NCBI GenBank assembly: GCA_002365735.1
Contig: DEZY01000179.1
Location: forward strand, 647 to 11,021
Direction: 5' to 3'
Source of the DNA: Actinobacteria bacterium UBA3120
GTDB lineage: Bacteria > Actinomycetota > Actinomycetes > S36-B12
Length of the DNA stretch: 10,375 nt
Every line of letters begins with the position of its first letter. Position 1 is the stretch's first letter. Shown here in pieces: positions 1 through 6,559 of the stretch. The translations under genes and the position numbers were made by a program. The notes under the pieces were generated by a model. It did not search any database. It was not told the origin of the DNA and saw nothing but the letters and a program-made list of their open reading frames with translations.

Positions 1-228
1 GAGCATGAGCGAAGGCGACTAGGAGATGCGCTCTGGTCGCGAAGGGTTGCTCGCGCTGTCGATGTCTTACGTCCAGTGTTCCTGTGGGACCGCGTGTACC
101 TCGGTGGTGGAAATGCCCGTGCACTCACGTCCAGTGCGATCGCGAGACTTGGTGACGACGTTGTTATTGTGCCCAATACTGCCGCGCTGGTTGGCGGTGC
201 TCGAGTGTGGCAACTGCCACAGAACTAA
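1..228 (+). CDS. ROK-family sugar kinase, C-terminal part (5' end outside the window)
   Basis: The frame starting at base 1 is open for 75 codons and ends in TAA at 226-228. The visible 75 residues contain [12 protein letters not shown] (about residues 32-43) and, near the end, [19 protein letters not shown]. This pair of motifs, a glycine-rich 'yiGGGNA' strand followed by 'v.N.A.l.GG...W', is the usual C-terminus of ROK-family (repressor/ORF/kinase) sugar kinases, which phosphorylate glucose or related sugars with ATP or polyphosphate. The substrate and the N-terminal ATP and zinc motifs lie outside the window, so a transcriptional repressor of the same fold cannot be strictly excluded. The stop codon overlaps the ribosome binding site of the following alcohol dehydrogenase gene, which suggests one transcript and coupled translation. 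Confidence 0.82.
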   Translation, partial: EHERRRLGDALWSRRVARAVDVLRPVFLWDRVYLGGGNARALTSSAIARLGDDVVIVPNTAALVGGARVWQLPQN

Positions 229-236
229 GGAGTCCC

Positions 237-1277
237 GTGAAGGTTTCTGCTTACGCCGCAGCAAGTGCCGGTGCACCACTAGAACCCACCACTATTGAAC
301 GTCGCGATCTGCGACCCCACGATATTTTGATCGACATAAAATTTTCTGGGATTTGCCACACAGACATCCACCAAGCACGTGAAGAATGGGGTCAAGCAAT
401 CTTCCCCATGGTGCCGGGTCACGAAATCGCCGGAGTTGTCACCGAAGTTGGCTCTGCTGTCACAAAATTCACGGTCGGCGATCACGCCGGTGTTGGTTGC
501 TTTGTCGACTCATGCCGAGAATGTGAAAACTGCAAGGCAGGTCTTGAGCAATATTGCCAGGGTCATGTGAGCGTTACCTACAACGGCCGCGAAGCAGATC
601 AAGAAACACCCACTTATGGCGGTTACTCAACTGCGATAGTTGTAGATGAACATTACGGACTCACTATTCCTGCGGCCTTGGGGCTTGATGTTGCCGCTCC
701 ACTGATGTGTGCCGGCATCACGCTGTACTCCCCATTGCGCAAATGGGGAGCCGGGCCAGGAGTTCGCGTGGGAATTGTTGGCCTTGGGGGACTCGGGCAC
801 ATGGGGGTCAAAATCGCGCACGCAATGGGTGCTGAAGTAACACTGATTAGCCACTCACCCCACAAAGAAGCAGATGCGTTGCGGCTCGGCGCAGACCACT
901 TCCTATTGTCGACGGACAAAGAAGCCATGAAAAGCGCGCGATACTCGTTCGATCTGATCATTAATACGGTCTCGGCTAATTTGGATGTTGACCGATACTT
1001 GTCGCTACTCACCCTCGATGGCGCCATGGTCATGGTGGGGCTCCCACTGGACGCCCTGTCTGTACGCACTTTCTCATTGACCGGAGCCAGGAGAAGCTTG
1101 GCCGGGTCAAATATTGGCGGGATCCAGGAAACCCAAGAGATGCTCGACTTCTGCGCCGAGCACGGATTTGGATCCGACGTTGAGGTGATCGACGCCAAGG
1201 ACATTGATACTGCCTGGGAACGCGTGGTGAACAGCGACGTGAAATACCGATTCGTGATCGACACTTCGACGATCTAA
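237..1277 (+). CDS. Zinc-dependent NAD(P) alcohol dehydrogenase, cinnamyl-alcohol-dehydrogenase-like MDR family
   Basis: This 346-residue protein is a cytoplasmic medium-chain dehydrogenase that should interconvert aldehydes or ketones and alcohols. The catalytic zinc ligands are visible: Cys40 in GICHTD, His62-Glu63 in GHEIAGVV, and Cys158 in MCAGIT. The structural zinc site is complete, with Cys93, Cys96, Cys99 and Cys107. The Rossmann loop GLGGLG is at 182-187. The segment SHSPHK after the second beta strand resembles NADPH-preferring CAD/YahK-type enzymes, and a [16 protein letters not shown] stretch is also typical of that subgroup. The length is normal. I chose GTG at 237 because AAGGAG lies at 227-232 and the product then begins MKVSAYAA, as in homologues; an upstream ATG at 207 would add ten unsupported residues and overlap the preceding gene. 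The physiological substrate cannot be read from the sequence. Confidence 0.93.
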   Translation: MKVSAYAAASAGAPLEPTTIERRDLRPHDILIDIKFSGICHTDIHQAREEWGQAIFPMVPGHEIAGVVTEVGSAVTKFTVGDHAGVGCFVDSCRECENCKAGLEQYCQGHVSVTYNGREADQETPTYGGYSTAIVVDEHYGLTIPAALGLDVAAPLMCAGITLYSPLRKWGAGPGVRVGIVGLGGLGHMGVKIAHAMGAEVTLISHSPHKEADALRLGADHFLLSTDKEAMKSARYSFDLIINTVSANLDVDRYLSLLTLDGAMVMVGLPLDALSVRTFSLTGARRSLAGSNIGGIQETQEMLDFCAEHGFGSDVEVIDAKDIDTAWERVVNSDVKYRFVIDTSTI

Positions 1278-1282
1278 ACCCG

Positions 1283-1744
1283 TTATGTGATCCGCGCTCT
1301 AATTGCCAACAATCTCTGACGGTTGTGCCGCAAGATCAGCAGAAAAGACGTGTTGCCACAAATCTGAATCGCGACGAAGACCACGGTCAAGTACCACGGG
1401 TTGAAAAATGCGATCGGGATCCAGCTAAAGAGCGAGATCCAGTGGACCCATTCGGCTCTGCGCAATTCAATTAAATATAAATCTATGTGCGCGACATCGC
1501 GACTGGGTAATTGATCCTTGGCTGCGCCACCGAAAGCTGCCCCAAGTTCAGGCAATGATTTTGCCAGTTTGTGCGTTTTCATGGCCCTAAAGAATTGTGG
1601 GGTCTCCCACGGAGCGAGGTGCAGCGGTCCAAAATCTCGGGTGAGCCATTTCCCGCGCCAGCGCGGTGCCGTTGCTCCAACGCCAATAGATATACCGGCA
1701 ACAATCACAATATCGATCACGATCAAGAAGGCGAGCCTGAGCAT
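1283..1744 (-). CDS. CrtO-like glycosyl-4,4'-diaponeurosporenoate acyltransferase family membrane protein
   Basis: A 153-residue integral membrane protein. A first hydrophobic segment covers residues about 3-23 and further ones about 103-137. The C-terminal half carries ELRRAEWVHWIS (93-104), then FNPWYL (114-119), then LRHNRQRL (138-145). From memory this follows the order and spacing of Staphylococcus CrtO (KRAELIHWIS, then a hydrophobic stretch starting with FN, then QRYNRPRL), the enzyme that esterifies the glucose of glycosylated diaponeurosporenoate in staphyloxanthin synthesis. An N-terminal W..PQFFR..K.HKL..SLP block also fits. The real acceptor is unknown because no carotenoid gene is visible in the window; another glycolipid is possible. 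The gene lies 102 bp downstream of tRNA-Ser on the same strand and is convergent with the dehydrogenase with a 5-bp gap. No good ribosome binding site precedes the ATG, so the start is moderately sure. Confidence 0.72.
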   Translation of the reverse strand: MLRLAFLIVIDIVIVAGISIGVGATAPRWRGKWLTRDFGPLHLAPWETPQFFRAMKTHKLAKSLPELGAAFGGAAKDQLPSRDVAHIDLYLIELRRAEWVHWISLFSWIPIAFFNPWYLTVVFVAIQICGNTSFLLILRHNRQRLLAIRARIT

Positions 1745-1797
1745 GCGCCCGAGCGTATCTTGCGAAAATCTGTAAAAAGCGATGGTCCCGCAAGTGC

Positions 1798-1839
1798 GAA
1801 GGTCCCCGGAACCAAACCATTTCCCGTCCCGGGACCTTC
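1798..1839 (-). terminator. Candidate hairpin terminator after tRNA-Ser
   Basis: A perfect 9-bp inverted repeat, GAAGGTCCC at 1798-1806 and GGGACCTTC at 1831-1839, encloses a 24-nt loop just beyond the 3' end of the minus-strand tRNA-Ser. No uridine run follows directly; a short T run appears only about 25 nt further on. It could end the tRNA transcript or act in tRNA 3' processing before the downstream crtO-like gene. Confidence 0.4.
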
Positions 1840-1846
1840 ACGTGTG

Positions 1847-1931
1847 CGGCGAGGGAGGGATTTGAACCCCCGGAGAGTTTCCCCTCGGGCGCTTTCAAGG
1901 CGCCTGCATTCGGCCGCTCTGCCACCTCGCC
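1847..1931 (-). tRNA. tRNA-Ser (anticodon UGA)
   Basis: The minus strand folds into a class II tRNA. The acceptor stem pairs GGCGAGG (1925-1931) with CCTCGCC (1848-1854), and G at 1847 is the discriminator expected for serine. The anticodon stem GGCGC/GCGCC holds the loop CTTGAAA, giving anticodon TGA. A long variable arm of about 16 nt (GAG pairing with CTC) is typical of tRNA-Ser. The T arm is GGGGG-TTCAAAT-CCCTC. The CCA end is not encoded. This tRNA reads UCA and other UCN serine codons. Confidence 0.96.
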
Positions 1932-2071
1932 TGGTGTGTGAGCGGATTAACCCTAGAGGACGCCCAAAAAAAGTTTTTAGATACTGCATCCAAAGTGGCT
2001 CTTTGCCCGGTAAAGGGGGTAGCGATCGGAAAAACCCCAATCGTGAACCGTCCCAATAATAAGGAGAAGCG
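1932..2071. promoter_or_regulatory. Divergent intergenic region between tRNA-Ser and the DUF4397/sortase cluster
   Basis: These 140 bp must hold the tRNA promoter (minus strand) and the promoter of the four-gene envelope cluster (plus strand). An A-run/T-run (AAAAAAAGTTTTT) lies around 1965-1977. On the plus strand GCATCC at 1986-1991 is followed after 15 nt by CCGGTA at 2007-2012; this recalls the CCATCC / CCGAAT pattern reported for mycobacterial SigK promoters, but the spacer is shorter than the usual 17-18. AAGGAG at 2061-2066 is a clear ribosome binding site for the ATG at 2072. No standard -35/-10 pair was convincing. Confidence 0.4.
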
Positions 2072-2917
2072 ATGAAAACCTCTCGTACCAAGAACCGGCT
2101 ACGCGCCTCGGCGATCGTTGCCGGAGCCATGATCGTCCCCGCAGGCCTGTTCGCAGCCCCTGCAATGGCAGCAGATGACGCCACCGTCTCAGTCCTGCAC
2201 GCAATTCCCGCAGGCTTGGGTGCTGACGTCGTTGACGTCTACGCCGGTGATTCACTGCTGATTGACGACTTCACCCCAGGATCGCTCGAGACCTTGGTTG
2301 TCCCCGCCGGAAGTTACGACCTAGGCGTATATGCCGATGGTTCAACCCCAGCAGATAGCGACGCGGTCCTTTCGGCAATGGGAGTTGAAGTGCCAGCAGG
2401 TGCCAATGCAACCGTTACCGCAAACCTCGACGCAAGCGGAAGCCCGGCCTTGAACGTCTACGTCAACGACATCAGTGAAGTGATGGCCGGAGACGCTCGT
2501 TTGACCGTCCGTCACATCGCAGCGGCACCAGAGGTCGATATCCGCGCAGATGGCAACGTAATCGCATCCAACTTGGTGAACCCAGACGAGGCAATCGTTG
2601 AGGTACCAGCCGGTACGTACACCGCTGACGTTGTCCTGGCCGGAACCGACACGGTCGCAATTGGGCCAGCAGATCTTGATCTGAGCGAAGGCACCAACAC
2701 AATTGTGTACGCGTGGGGTTCAGCAGAAGCTGGCGATCTTGCCCTGGCCGTTCAGACAATTGACGGCCTTGACGGAATGCCCGGTGGCGTTCCCGCAGGT
2801 GGCGGTGCTGCTTCCGGTAGCGGAACAAACTCGGCCTTACTTGCAGCCGGTCTCATGACCGTCGCTGCAGCCGGTGTTGCCGGTGCTGCAGTTCGCTTGA
2901 ACCGCAGCCGCGCGTAA
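2072..2917 (+). CDS. Exported, membrane- or wall-anchored DUF4397 domain protein
   Basis: A 281-residue secreted protein. A basic n-region (KTSRTKNRLR), a hydrophobic core and an AMA site at 31-33 form a Sec signal peptide. Residues about 36-225 are DUF4397-like and hold two related beta-rich halves: VSVLHAIP...VDVYAGD...VVPAGSYDLGVY in the first and LTVRHIAAAPEVDIRADG...VEVPAGTYTADVV in the second. A Gly/Ala/Ser-rich linker (236-252), a hydrophobic segment (about 254-274) and a basic tail (RLNRSRA) follow, the general plan of a sortase sorting signal. There is no LPXTG; the nearest candidate is VPAGG at 240-244. The sortase gene begins 25 bp downstream, so this protein is its likely substrate. 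The function of DUF4397 is not known; a structural or adhesive surface role is inference. AAGGAG at 2061-2066 supports the start. Confidence 0.9.
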   Translation: MKTSRTKNRLRASAIVAGAMIVPAGLFAAPAMAADDATVSVLHAIPAGLGADVVDVYAGDSLLIDDFTPGSLETLVVPAGSYDLGVYADGSTPADSDAVLSAMGVEVPAGANATVTANLDASGSPALNVYVNDISEVMAGDARLTVRHIAAAPEVDIRADGNVIASNLVNPDEAIVEVPAGTYTADVVLAGTDTVAIGPADLDLSEGTNTIVYAWGSAEAGDLALAVQTIDGLDGMPGGVPAGGGAASGSGTNSALLAAGLMTVAAAGVAGAAVRLNRSRA

Positions 2918-2942
2918 CTCAACGGCTCACATCAATAGCTAG

Positions 2943-3665
2943 ATGATGAAAACCAAGCCCCGCCCCGCTCAGATTGTGCTGGGAGTCAGCGTCCTCCTGC
3001 TGATCAGCTCCGCGATCTGGTTCGTGGTGGCGGGGCTTGGTTCACCAAGTAACCAAGATTCGACCCAGATTGACCCGGCAGGAGCCTCCCGCACCGATAC
3101 AACTCAAGAGAGTGTCAGTACACCAGATGGGTCCACGCCGACTCGGATCGGTGAAGTCGTTCCTAAGGAACAAGCAGTACTCGGCTCCGCACCCATTGGG
3201 CTTGAGATCCCGGCAATTGATGTTCGCTCAAAAGTGATCCCCGTTGGTGTTGACCAAGACCGACAGGTGGAGATCCCGGAAGACATTTCACAGGTGGGGT
3301 GGTACCGGTTCGGCGCAACCCCAGGCACCGGCGTTGGTTCCAGTGTGATTGTCGGTCACCGCGATGGACGCAATTTCGGGATCGGGGCTTTCTACTCACT
3401 GGAAAGCTTGGAGGTGGGAGACCCGATAGTGGTAGCAAATGAGGTCGGGAACCGCATCACTTATCAAGTCACGGGCGTTGAGAGCATCAAGAAGTCCAAA
3501 CTCCCCTTTCGGGAACTCTTTCGAGAGGACGGCGCGGAAACCTTGACTCTGATTTCCTGCATTGGCTACTACGAGCCAGGCGTGGGCTACGAGGCCAACA
3601 TTATTGTGAGTGCAGAGCCAGATTCTTCCTCGAATAGTGCCCCCACGGATTCGACAGAATCGTAA
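2943..3665 (+). CDS. Sortase, class E/F type, lacking the usual catalytic Arg
   Basis: A 240-residue membrane-anchored extracytoplasmic protein with one N-terminal transmembrane segment (about 10-31), a Ser/Thr/Asp-rich linker (about 32-70) and a sortase beta-barrel domain (about 80-225). Sortases cleave a C-terminal sorting motif and join the surface protein to the cell wall. The catalytic His is His139 in VIVGHRDG and the catalytic Cys is Cys206 in LTLISC. The third triad residue should be an Arg in a motif like YRDNVVV about 12-13 residues after the Cys. Here that stretch reads GYEANIIV, and no Arg or Lys follows Cys206 at all. The enzyme may use another residue, be impaired, or have another role. 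It sits between its likely substrate gene and the sigma factor gene. No clear ribosome binding site precedes the double ATG (2943, 2946), which suggests coupling to the gene upstream. Confidence 0.88.
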   Translation: MMKTKPRPAQIVLGVSVLLLISSAIWFVVAGLGSPSNQDSTQIDPAGASRTDTTQESVSTPDGSTPTRIGEVVPKEQAVLGSAPIGLEIPAIDVRSKVIPVGVDQDRQVEIPEDISQVGWYRFGATPGTGVGSSVIVGHRDGRNFGIGAFYSLESLEVGDPIVVANEVGNRITYQVTGVESIKKSKLPFRELFREDGAETLTLISCIGYYEPGVGYEANIIVSAEPDSSSNSAPTDSTES

Positions 3666-3670
3666 ATGTG

Positions 3671-4294
3671 ATGCACACTTCAGCCAATGACGTATCGACG
3701 GGTCGCGCGCGGGCAACGCAGGTTCTCAGCGTGAAAGAGACAGCAGATCTCGAGCTGACCGAGCGGTTCGCCGGCGGTGATGAAAGCGCCGTCCGAGATA
3801 TGTACGAGCGTTGGTCCAGTTTGGTGTACACAATTGCACTTCGATCAATCCGAAACCCTGACGATGCAGCAGACGTCACCCAGTCGGTCTTTATCTCTGC
3901 TTGGAAGGGGCGCGCCGGATTTGATCCAAATGCAGGCGCATTACCCGCGTGGCTTTTAGGGATTTGTCGTCGCAAAATCGCCGACTTCTACTCGGCCAAG
4001 GCCCGCGTCGAGATCGCCTCAACCCAAGCCATCGAGTCTGACGGCTCGGAGCCGATTCACCAGGTTGACACGCTCTCGATCGACACGATCGTGGACCGGG
4101 TGGTGTTGGCTGACGAGCTGGGCCGGCTCGGTGACCCACAACAAAAAATTATGGAACTTGCCTTTTTTAATGATCTCACCCATATCCAGATTGCTAGTGT
4201 TCTCGACCTGCCCTTGGGAACCGTAAAAAGCCATATTCGTCGATCACTTGACCGACTTAAAACACGATTGGAGGCGACCAGTGTCACACCTTGA
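3671..4294 (+). CDS. sigK: SigK-like ECF RNA polymerase sigma factor
   Basis: A sigma-70 family ECF factor of 207 residues from the ATG. Region 2 covers about 44-111 and includes the DAADVTQSVFISAWK core-binding/-10 recognition helix and PAWLLGICRRKIADFY. Region 4 covers about 149-199, with the helix-turn-helix THIQIASVLDLPLGTVKSHIRRSLDRL that reads the -35 element. The next gene is an RskA-type anti-sigma factor with a 14-nt overlap, which is why I call this SigK-like. The sortase stop at 3663-3665 nearly touches the start (GTG 3668 or ATG 3671), so translation is probably coupled; no clear ribosome binding site is present. A GTG at 3731 (VKETADLELTERF) is a possible shorter start. By analogy with Mycobacterium SigK it should be held inactive at the membrane; its targets are unknown but may include this cluster. 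Confidence 0.88.
   Translation: MHTSANDVSTGRARATQVLSVKETADLELTERFAGGDESAVRDMYERWSSLVYTIALRSIRNPDDAADVTQSVFISAWKGRAGFDPNAGALPAWLLGICRRKIADFYSAKARVEIASTQAIESDGSEPIHQVDTLSIDTIVDRVVLADELGRLGDPQQKIMELAFFNDLTHIQIASVLDLPLGTVKSHIRRSLDRLKTRLEATSVTP
4270..4274 (+). promoter_or_regulatory. Ribosome binding site fixing the anti-sigma factor start
   Basis: GGAGG lies 6 nt before GTG at 4281, inside the end of the sigma factor gene. It argues for this start over the in-frame codon at 4248, which has no such site and would add eleven residues encoded within the sigma factor gene. Confidence 0.75.
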
Positions 4295-4976
4295 CCCTGA
4301 CACCATTGCACTGATCGCCCTCGGCGAGAGTGCTTTACCCGACGACATTGAGCACGTCCGCGGATGCCTGCTATGCCAAGGCGAACTCGACGAACTCACG
4401 GCGGTCGCGGCTTCGGCGCGCGCAATTAGTCCACAGGATCGACCGGTTGCCCCACCCGCGCAAATCTGGGATCGGATTGAAGCCGAGATGGGAACTACAC
4501 CTCGGGCCATTCCTGCACCGGTACAACCACGCGTTCGTCGCAAAAGCCGTGCCATGTTTGCCCTCGCGGCAAGCGTCGGTGTCCTCATTGGCGGACTAGG
4601 CACCTACACGATGATTTCAGCTGACTCGGTGGATTCAGGCTCAACGTTGGTAGCCCAGGCGGCTCTGGAACCTTTGCGAGATGTGAAAGAGCCCGGTGCG
4701 GCATCGGTTCAACAAATTGATGGGCGGGAAGTGCTCAACGTCCAGGCATCTGGACTGCCCGCAACCAATGGCTTCTACGAAGTGTGGCTACTCGCACCGG
4801 ATTCCTCGAACATGATTTCGGTCGGAATGCTCGACGCAACGCAGGGGGGTCAATTCCCTTTGCCGGCCGGAATTGATTTAACGGCCTTCCCTATTGTTGA
4901 TATTTCCCTGGAGCAATTTGATGGAGATGTCACACACAGCGCCGACAGTATTCTGCGCGGCACACTCGCTATCTGA
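4281..4976 (+). CDS. rskA: Anti-sigma-K factor, RskA-like membrane protein
   Basis: A 231-residue single-pass membrane protein starting at GTG 4281. The cytoplasmic N-terminus has a zinc-type anti-sigma motif, His25-X3-Cys29-X2-Cys32 (HVRGCLLC), which binds the sigma factor. A basic stretch (RVRRKSR) leads into a transmembrane helix at about 91-112. The extracytoplasmic C-terminus (about 115-231) matches the RskA domain: GFYEVWLLAPDSSNMISVGML, then FPLPAGIDL, then VDISLEQFDGD, then HSADSILRGTL. It should keep the SigK-like factor inactive until regulated intramembrane proteolysis or another signal releases it. The 14-nt overlap with the sigma gene is typical of such pairs. In mycobacteria the signal sensed by RskA concerns the envelope or redox state; here it is unknown. 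The gene is convergent with the flippase, with a 17-bp gap and no evident terminator hairpin. Confidence 0.9.
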   Translation: MSHLDPDTIALIALGESALPDDIEHVRGCLLCQGELDELTAVAASARAISPQDRPVAPPAQIWDRIEAEMGTTPRAIPAPVQPRVRRKSRAMFALAASVGVLIGGLGTYTMISADSVDSGSTLVAQAALEPLRDVKEPGAASVQQIDGREVLNVQASGLPATNGFYEVWLLAPDSSNMISVGMLDATQGGQFPLPAGIDLTAFPIVDISLEQFDGDVTHSADSILRGTLAI

Positions 4977-4993
4977 GTCTGCGACCAATCACG

Positions 4994-6238
4994 CTATTCG
5001 GCGGCTTCAATCGGTAGATCTACTTTCGCGGCCTGCTTTCGGTCGAGAATGAAACCGACAACTGTCAGGCCGAGGGACACGGCAACAACGCTTGTGACAA
5101 TTTCCGCGACGCTGTTGTGACGCCAGCCGACCACGATTACCGCGAGCACCGCTAACGCACCCCACACCGCTAAGACTGCCCGGCGGTCTTGCGCTGCCAG
5201 TCGGGCGTAGAGAAGCACTTGAACGAGCGCGAAGGCTGAACCTTCAAGTGCGAACAGCCACGCCTCGCCACCCAGCTCGGTGTATTGAGATCCACCTAAA
5301 ATACTGATGATCAGGTCTCCTGCGAACACGCTTGCGAGTGTGATTACAACACCGACCATCGCGGTGAGCGCCGTTGCAATGTAGAGAGCGCGGTGCGAAT
5401 CTCCGCCGCTCATTTTTGGGAAAAGAACAATGATGATGGCATTCGGTAGGAAGAAAGCTATTTTGGCGAGGAGCACGCCGACGGAATATTCACCGGAGAG
5501 GTCTTCGGTGAGAAAGACTCGAGCGAGTAGGACGTCAATATTTGTCAGGGTGAACAGCACTATTAATGCGTGGGCAATGTGGCCGAACTCAATGCCAATT
5601 CCATCTTTAAGTTTCGAGCTAAATGTTTTCGGCGAAATGAGTTGATAGGCGATAGCCGCACCGACCGCGCAACCAATTAAGACTCCGAAACCCACTCCGG
5701 TAACACTCTGGAAAACCACTACACCAATAATTCCGCCAAAAGCCCTGCATGCGGTGTTGGCAATAAACGCAATGGACAGCTTGATGTGTTCCTCGCGCCC
5801 TTGGGCGATGCCCATGGCAGCAGAGCCGATCACCACGAAGCCCAGGGAAGCGACTCCGCTAAAAACGGCCAAGATCGGGATGGCGAAAATAACGCTAACT
5901 GGCCAGGAAAGGATTACTGCCCCGATCAGAATTGCGAATGCCGCGAAAATGGAGAGTCGGATTGCTTGGCCTTCGACATCCTTGCGCTCGGACGCCGATG
6001 CAGTCGAAACCCGCCTCGCGGTCAACGCTTGGGTTGAAATCCCCAGGGTCGCGATGATCACGAGCAGTCCCAGGAGTGCGCCCAGTGCCCCGAAATCGGC
6101 CGGGTCCAGGATTCGGGCCGAGACCATGCTGAGTAAGTAGGCGGTTCCATTTCCCAGCAGGGTGGCCGCACCGACAAAAATCATGCCTTTTGCGACTACG
6201 GTCCGCGAGGAAGCGGTATTTTCAGCTGGGCGATCCAC
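4994..6238 (-). CDS. Flippase-type polysaccharide/lipid-linked oligosaccharide exporter (MATE-like/Wzx superfamily)
   Basis: A 414-residue very hydrophobic protein with about 12 predicted transmembrane helices, of the length usual for the family. The first helix region (AKGMIFVGAATLLGNGTAYLLS) followed by ARILDPADFGALGALLGLL matches the N-terminus of polysaccharide biosynthesis/Wzx-like flippases, where 'l.p.dfG.l..l..l' is typical. Such proteins move undecaprenyl-linked or similar glycans across the membrane for capsule, teichoic acid or wall polymer synthesis; the substrate here is unknown and no glycosyltransferase is next to it. I chose GTG at 6238, giving the N-terminus MDRPAENTASSRTVVAKG. 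A TTG at 6301 would add 21 residues that do not look like the family, and no start has a strong ribosome binding site. It appears to be a single-gene unit between two convergent or divergent neighbours. Confidence 0.82.
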   Translation of the reverse strand: MDRPAENTASSRTVVAKGMIFVGAATLLGNGTAYLLSMVSARILDPADFGALGALLGLLVIIATLGISTQALTARRVSTASASERKDVEGQAIRLSIFAAFAILIGAVILSWPVSVIFAIPILAVFSGVASLGFVVIGSAAMGIAQGREEHIKLSIAFIANTACRAFGGIIGVVVFQSVTGVGFGVLIGCAVGAAIAYQLISPKTFSSKLKDGIGIEFGHIAHALIVLFTLTNIDVLLARVFLTEDLSGEYSVGVLLAKIAFFLPNAIIIVLFPKMSGGDSHRALYIATALTAMVGVVITLASVFAGDLIISILGGSQYTELGGEAWLFALEGSAFALVQVLLYARLAAQDRRAVLAVWGALAVLAVIVVGWRHNSVAEIVTSVVAVSLGLTVVGFILDRKQAAKVDLPIEAAE

Positions 6239-6352
6239 GGGCGTCAGCCTACCCACGCATCCGATCTGATTCGAGAAGCACCGCAACCCAAGCGGCCCCA
6301 AAACAGCTGATCCAATGCTGATTTTGACCGATCAATTCCATAGGGGAGGGTA

Positions 6353-6368
6353 GGTGACTTATGTCACA
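6353..6368. promoter_or_regulatory. CRP/GlxR-type binding site candidate
   Basis: The 16-mer GGTGACTTATGTCACA matches the actinobacterial CRP/GlxR consensus TGTGA-NN-TA-NN-TCACA at every fixed position except the first (G for T). It is about 200 bp upstream of the hydrolase start and about 115 bp upstream of the flippase start. Actinobacterial CRP proteins are known to control wall hydrolase/resuscitation genes such as rpfA in Mycobacterium, so a role at the hydrolase promoter is plausible, but neither the regulator nor the transcription start is visible. Confidence 0.55.
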
Positions 6369-6399
6369 GACCTGTCGCAACCACGTCCGATAAACGAAC

Positions 6400-6415
6400 G
6401 TTACACTTCCGTTAT
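6400..6415 (+). promoter_or_regulatory. Direct repeat GTTAC-N6-GTTAT, candidate OmpR-family regulator box
   Basis: GTTAC (6400-6404) and GTTAT (6411-6415) repeat with an 11-bp period, one helical turn, the usual arrangement of sites for OmpR/PhoB-family response regulators such as MtrA. It lies between the CRP-like site and the NlpC/P60 gene. A response regulator of that family is encoded at 9309-9989, but any link is inference. Confidence 0.3.
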
Positions 6416-6554
6416 CTTTCGAATCAGCCTAGCGTCACAACCTTGAACTTGTGGCTGAGATGAATTTGGGAACAAATTGAGATCAACCACAGACTTACTT
6501 TCGGGCTGCATCCACAGCACGCCCACAGATGGTAAGCCACCGAGTCGGGGGACT

Positions 6555-6559
6555 AGGAG
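6555..6559 (+). promoter_or_regulatory. Ribosome binding site pointing to a TTG start for the hydrolase
   Basis: AGGAG is followed after 5 nt by TTG at 6565, in frame with the NlpC/P60 gene. Neither ATG 6529 nor ATG 6670 has a comparable site. Confidence 0.6.

Noticed and set aside
26..298. Plus-strand open frame of 90 codons at the left edge
   Set aside because: It overlaps the ROK kinase end and the dehydrogenase start in another frame, and its product has no recognisable motif.
653..1264. Minus-strand open frame of 203 codons inside the dehydrogenase gene
   Set aside because: It lies opposite a dehydrogenase with all zinc and cofactor motifs; the translation shows no family feature.
1571..2184. 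Several long open frames on both strands across tRNA-Ser and its flanks
   Set aside because: They run through the tRNA gene and through the signal peptide of the DUF4397 gene; none shows a motif.
2072..2917. A fasciclin-domain identity for the exported protein, as in SigK-controlled MPT70/MPT83
   Set aside because: The duplicated beta-rich pattern with VPAGSYDLGVY and VPAGTYTADVV fits DUF4397, and no fasciclin H-box was seen.
6239..6301. Extension of the flippase to a TTG at 6301
   Set aside because: The added residues do not look like the family and no ribosome binding site supports TTG; GTG 6238 is preferred, though not proven.
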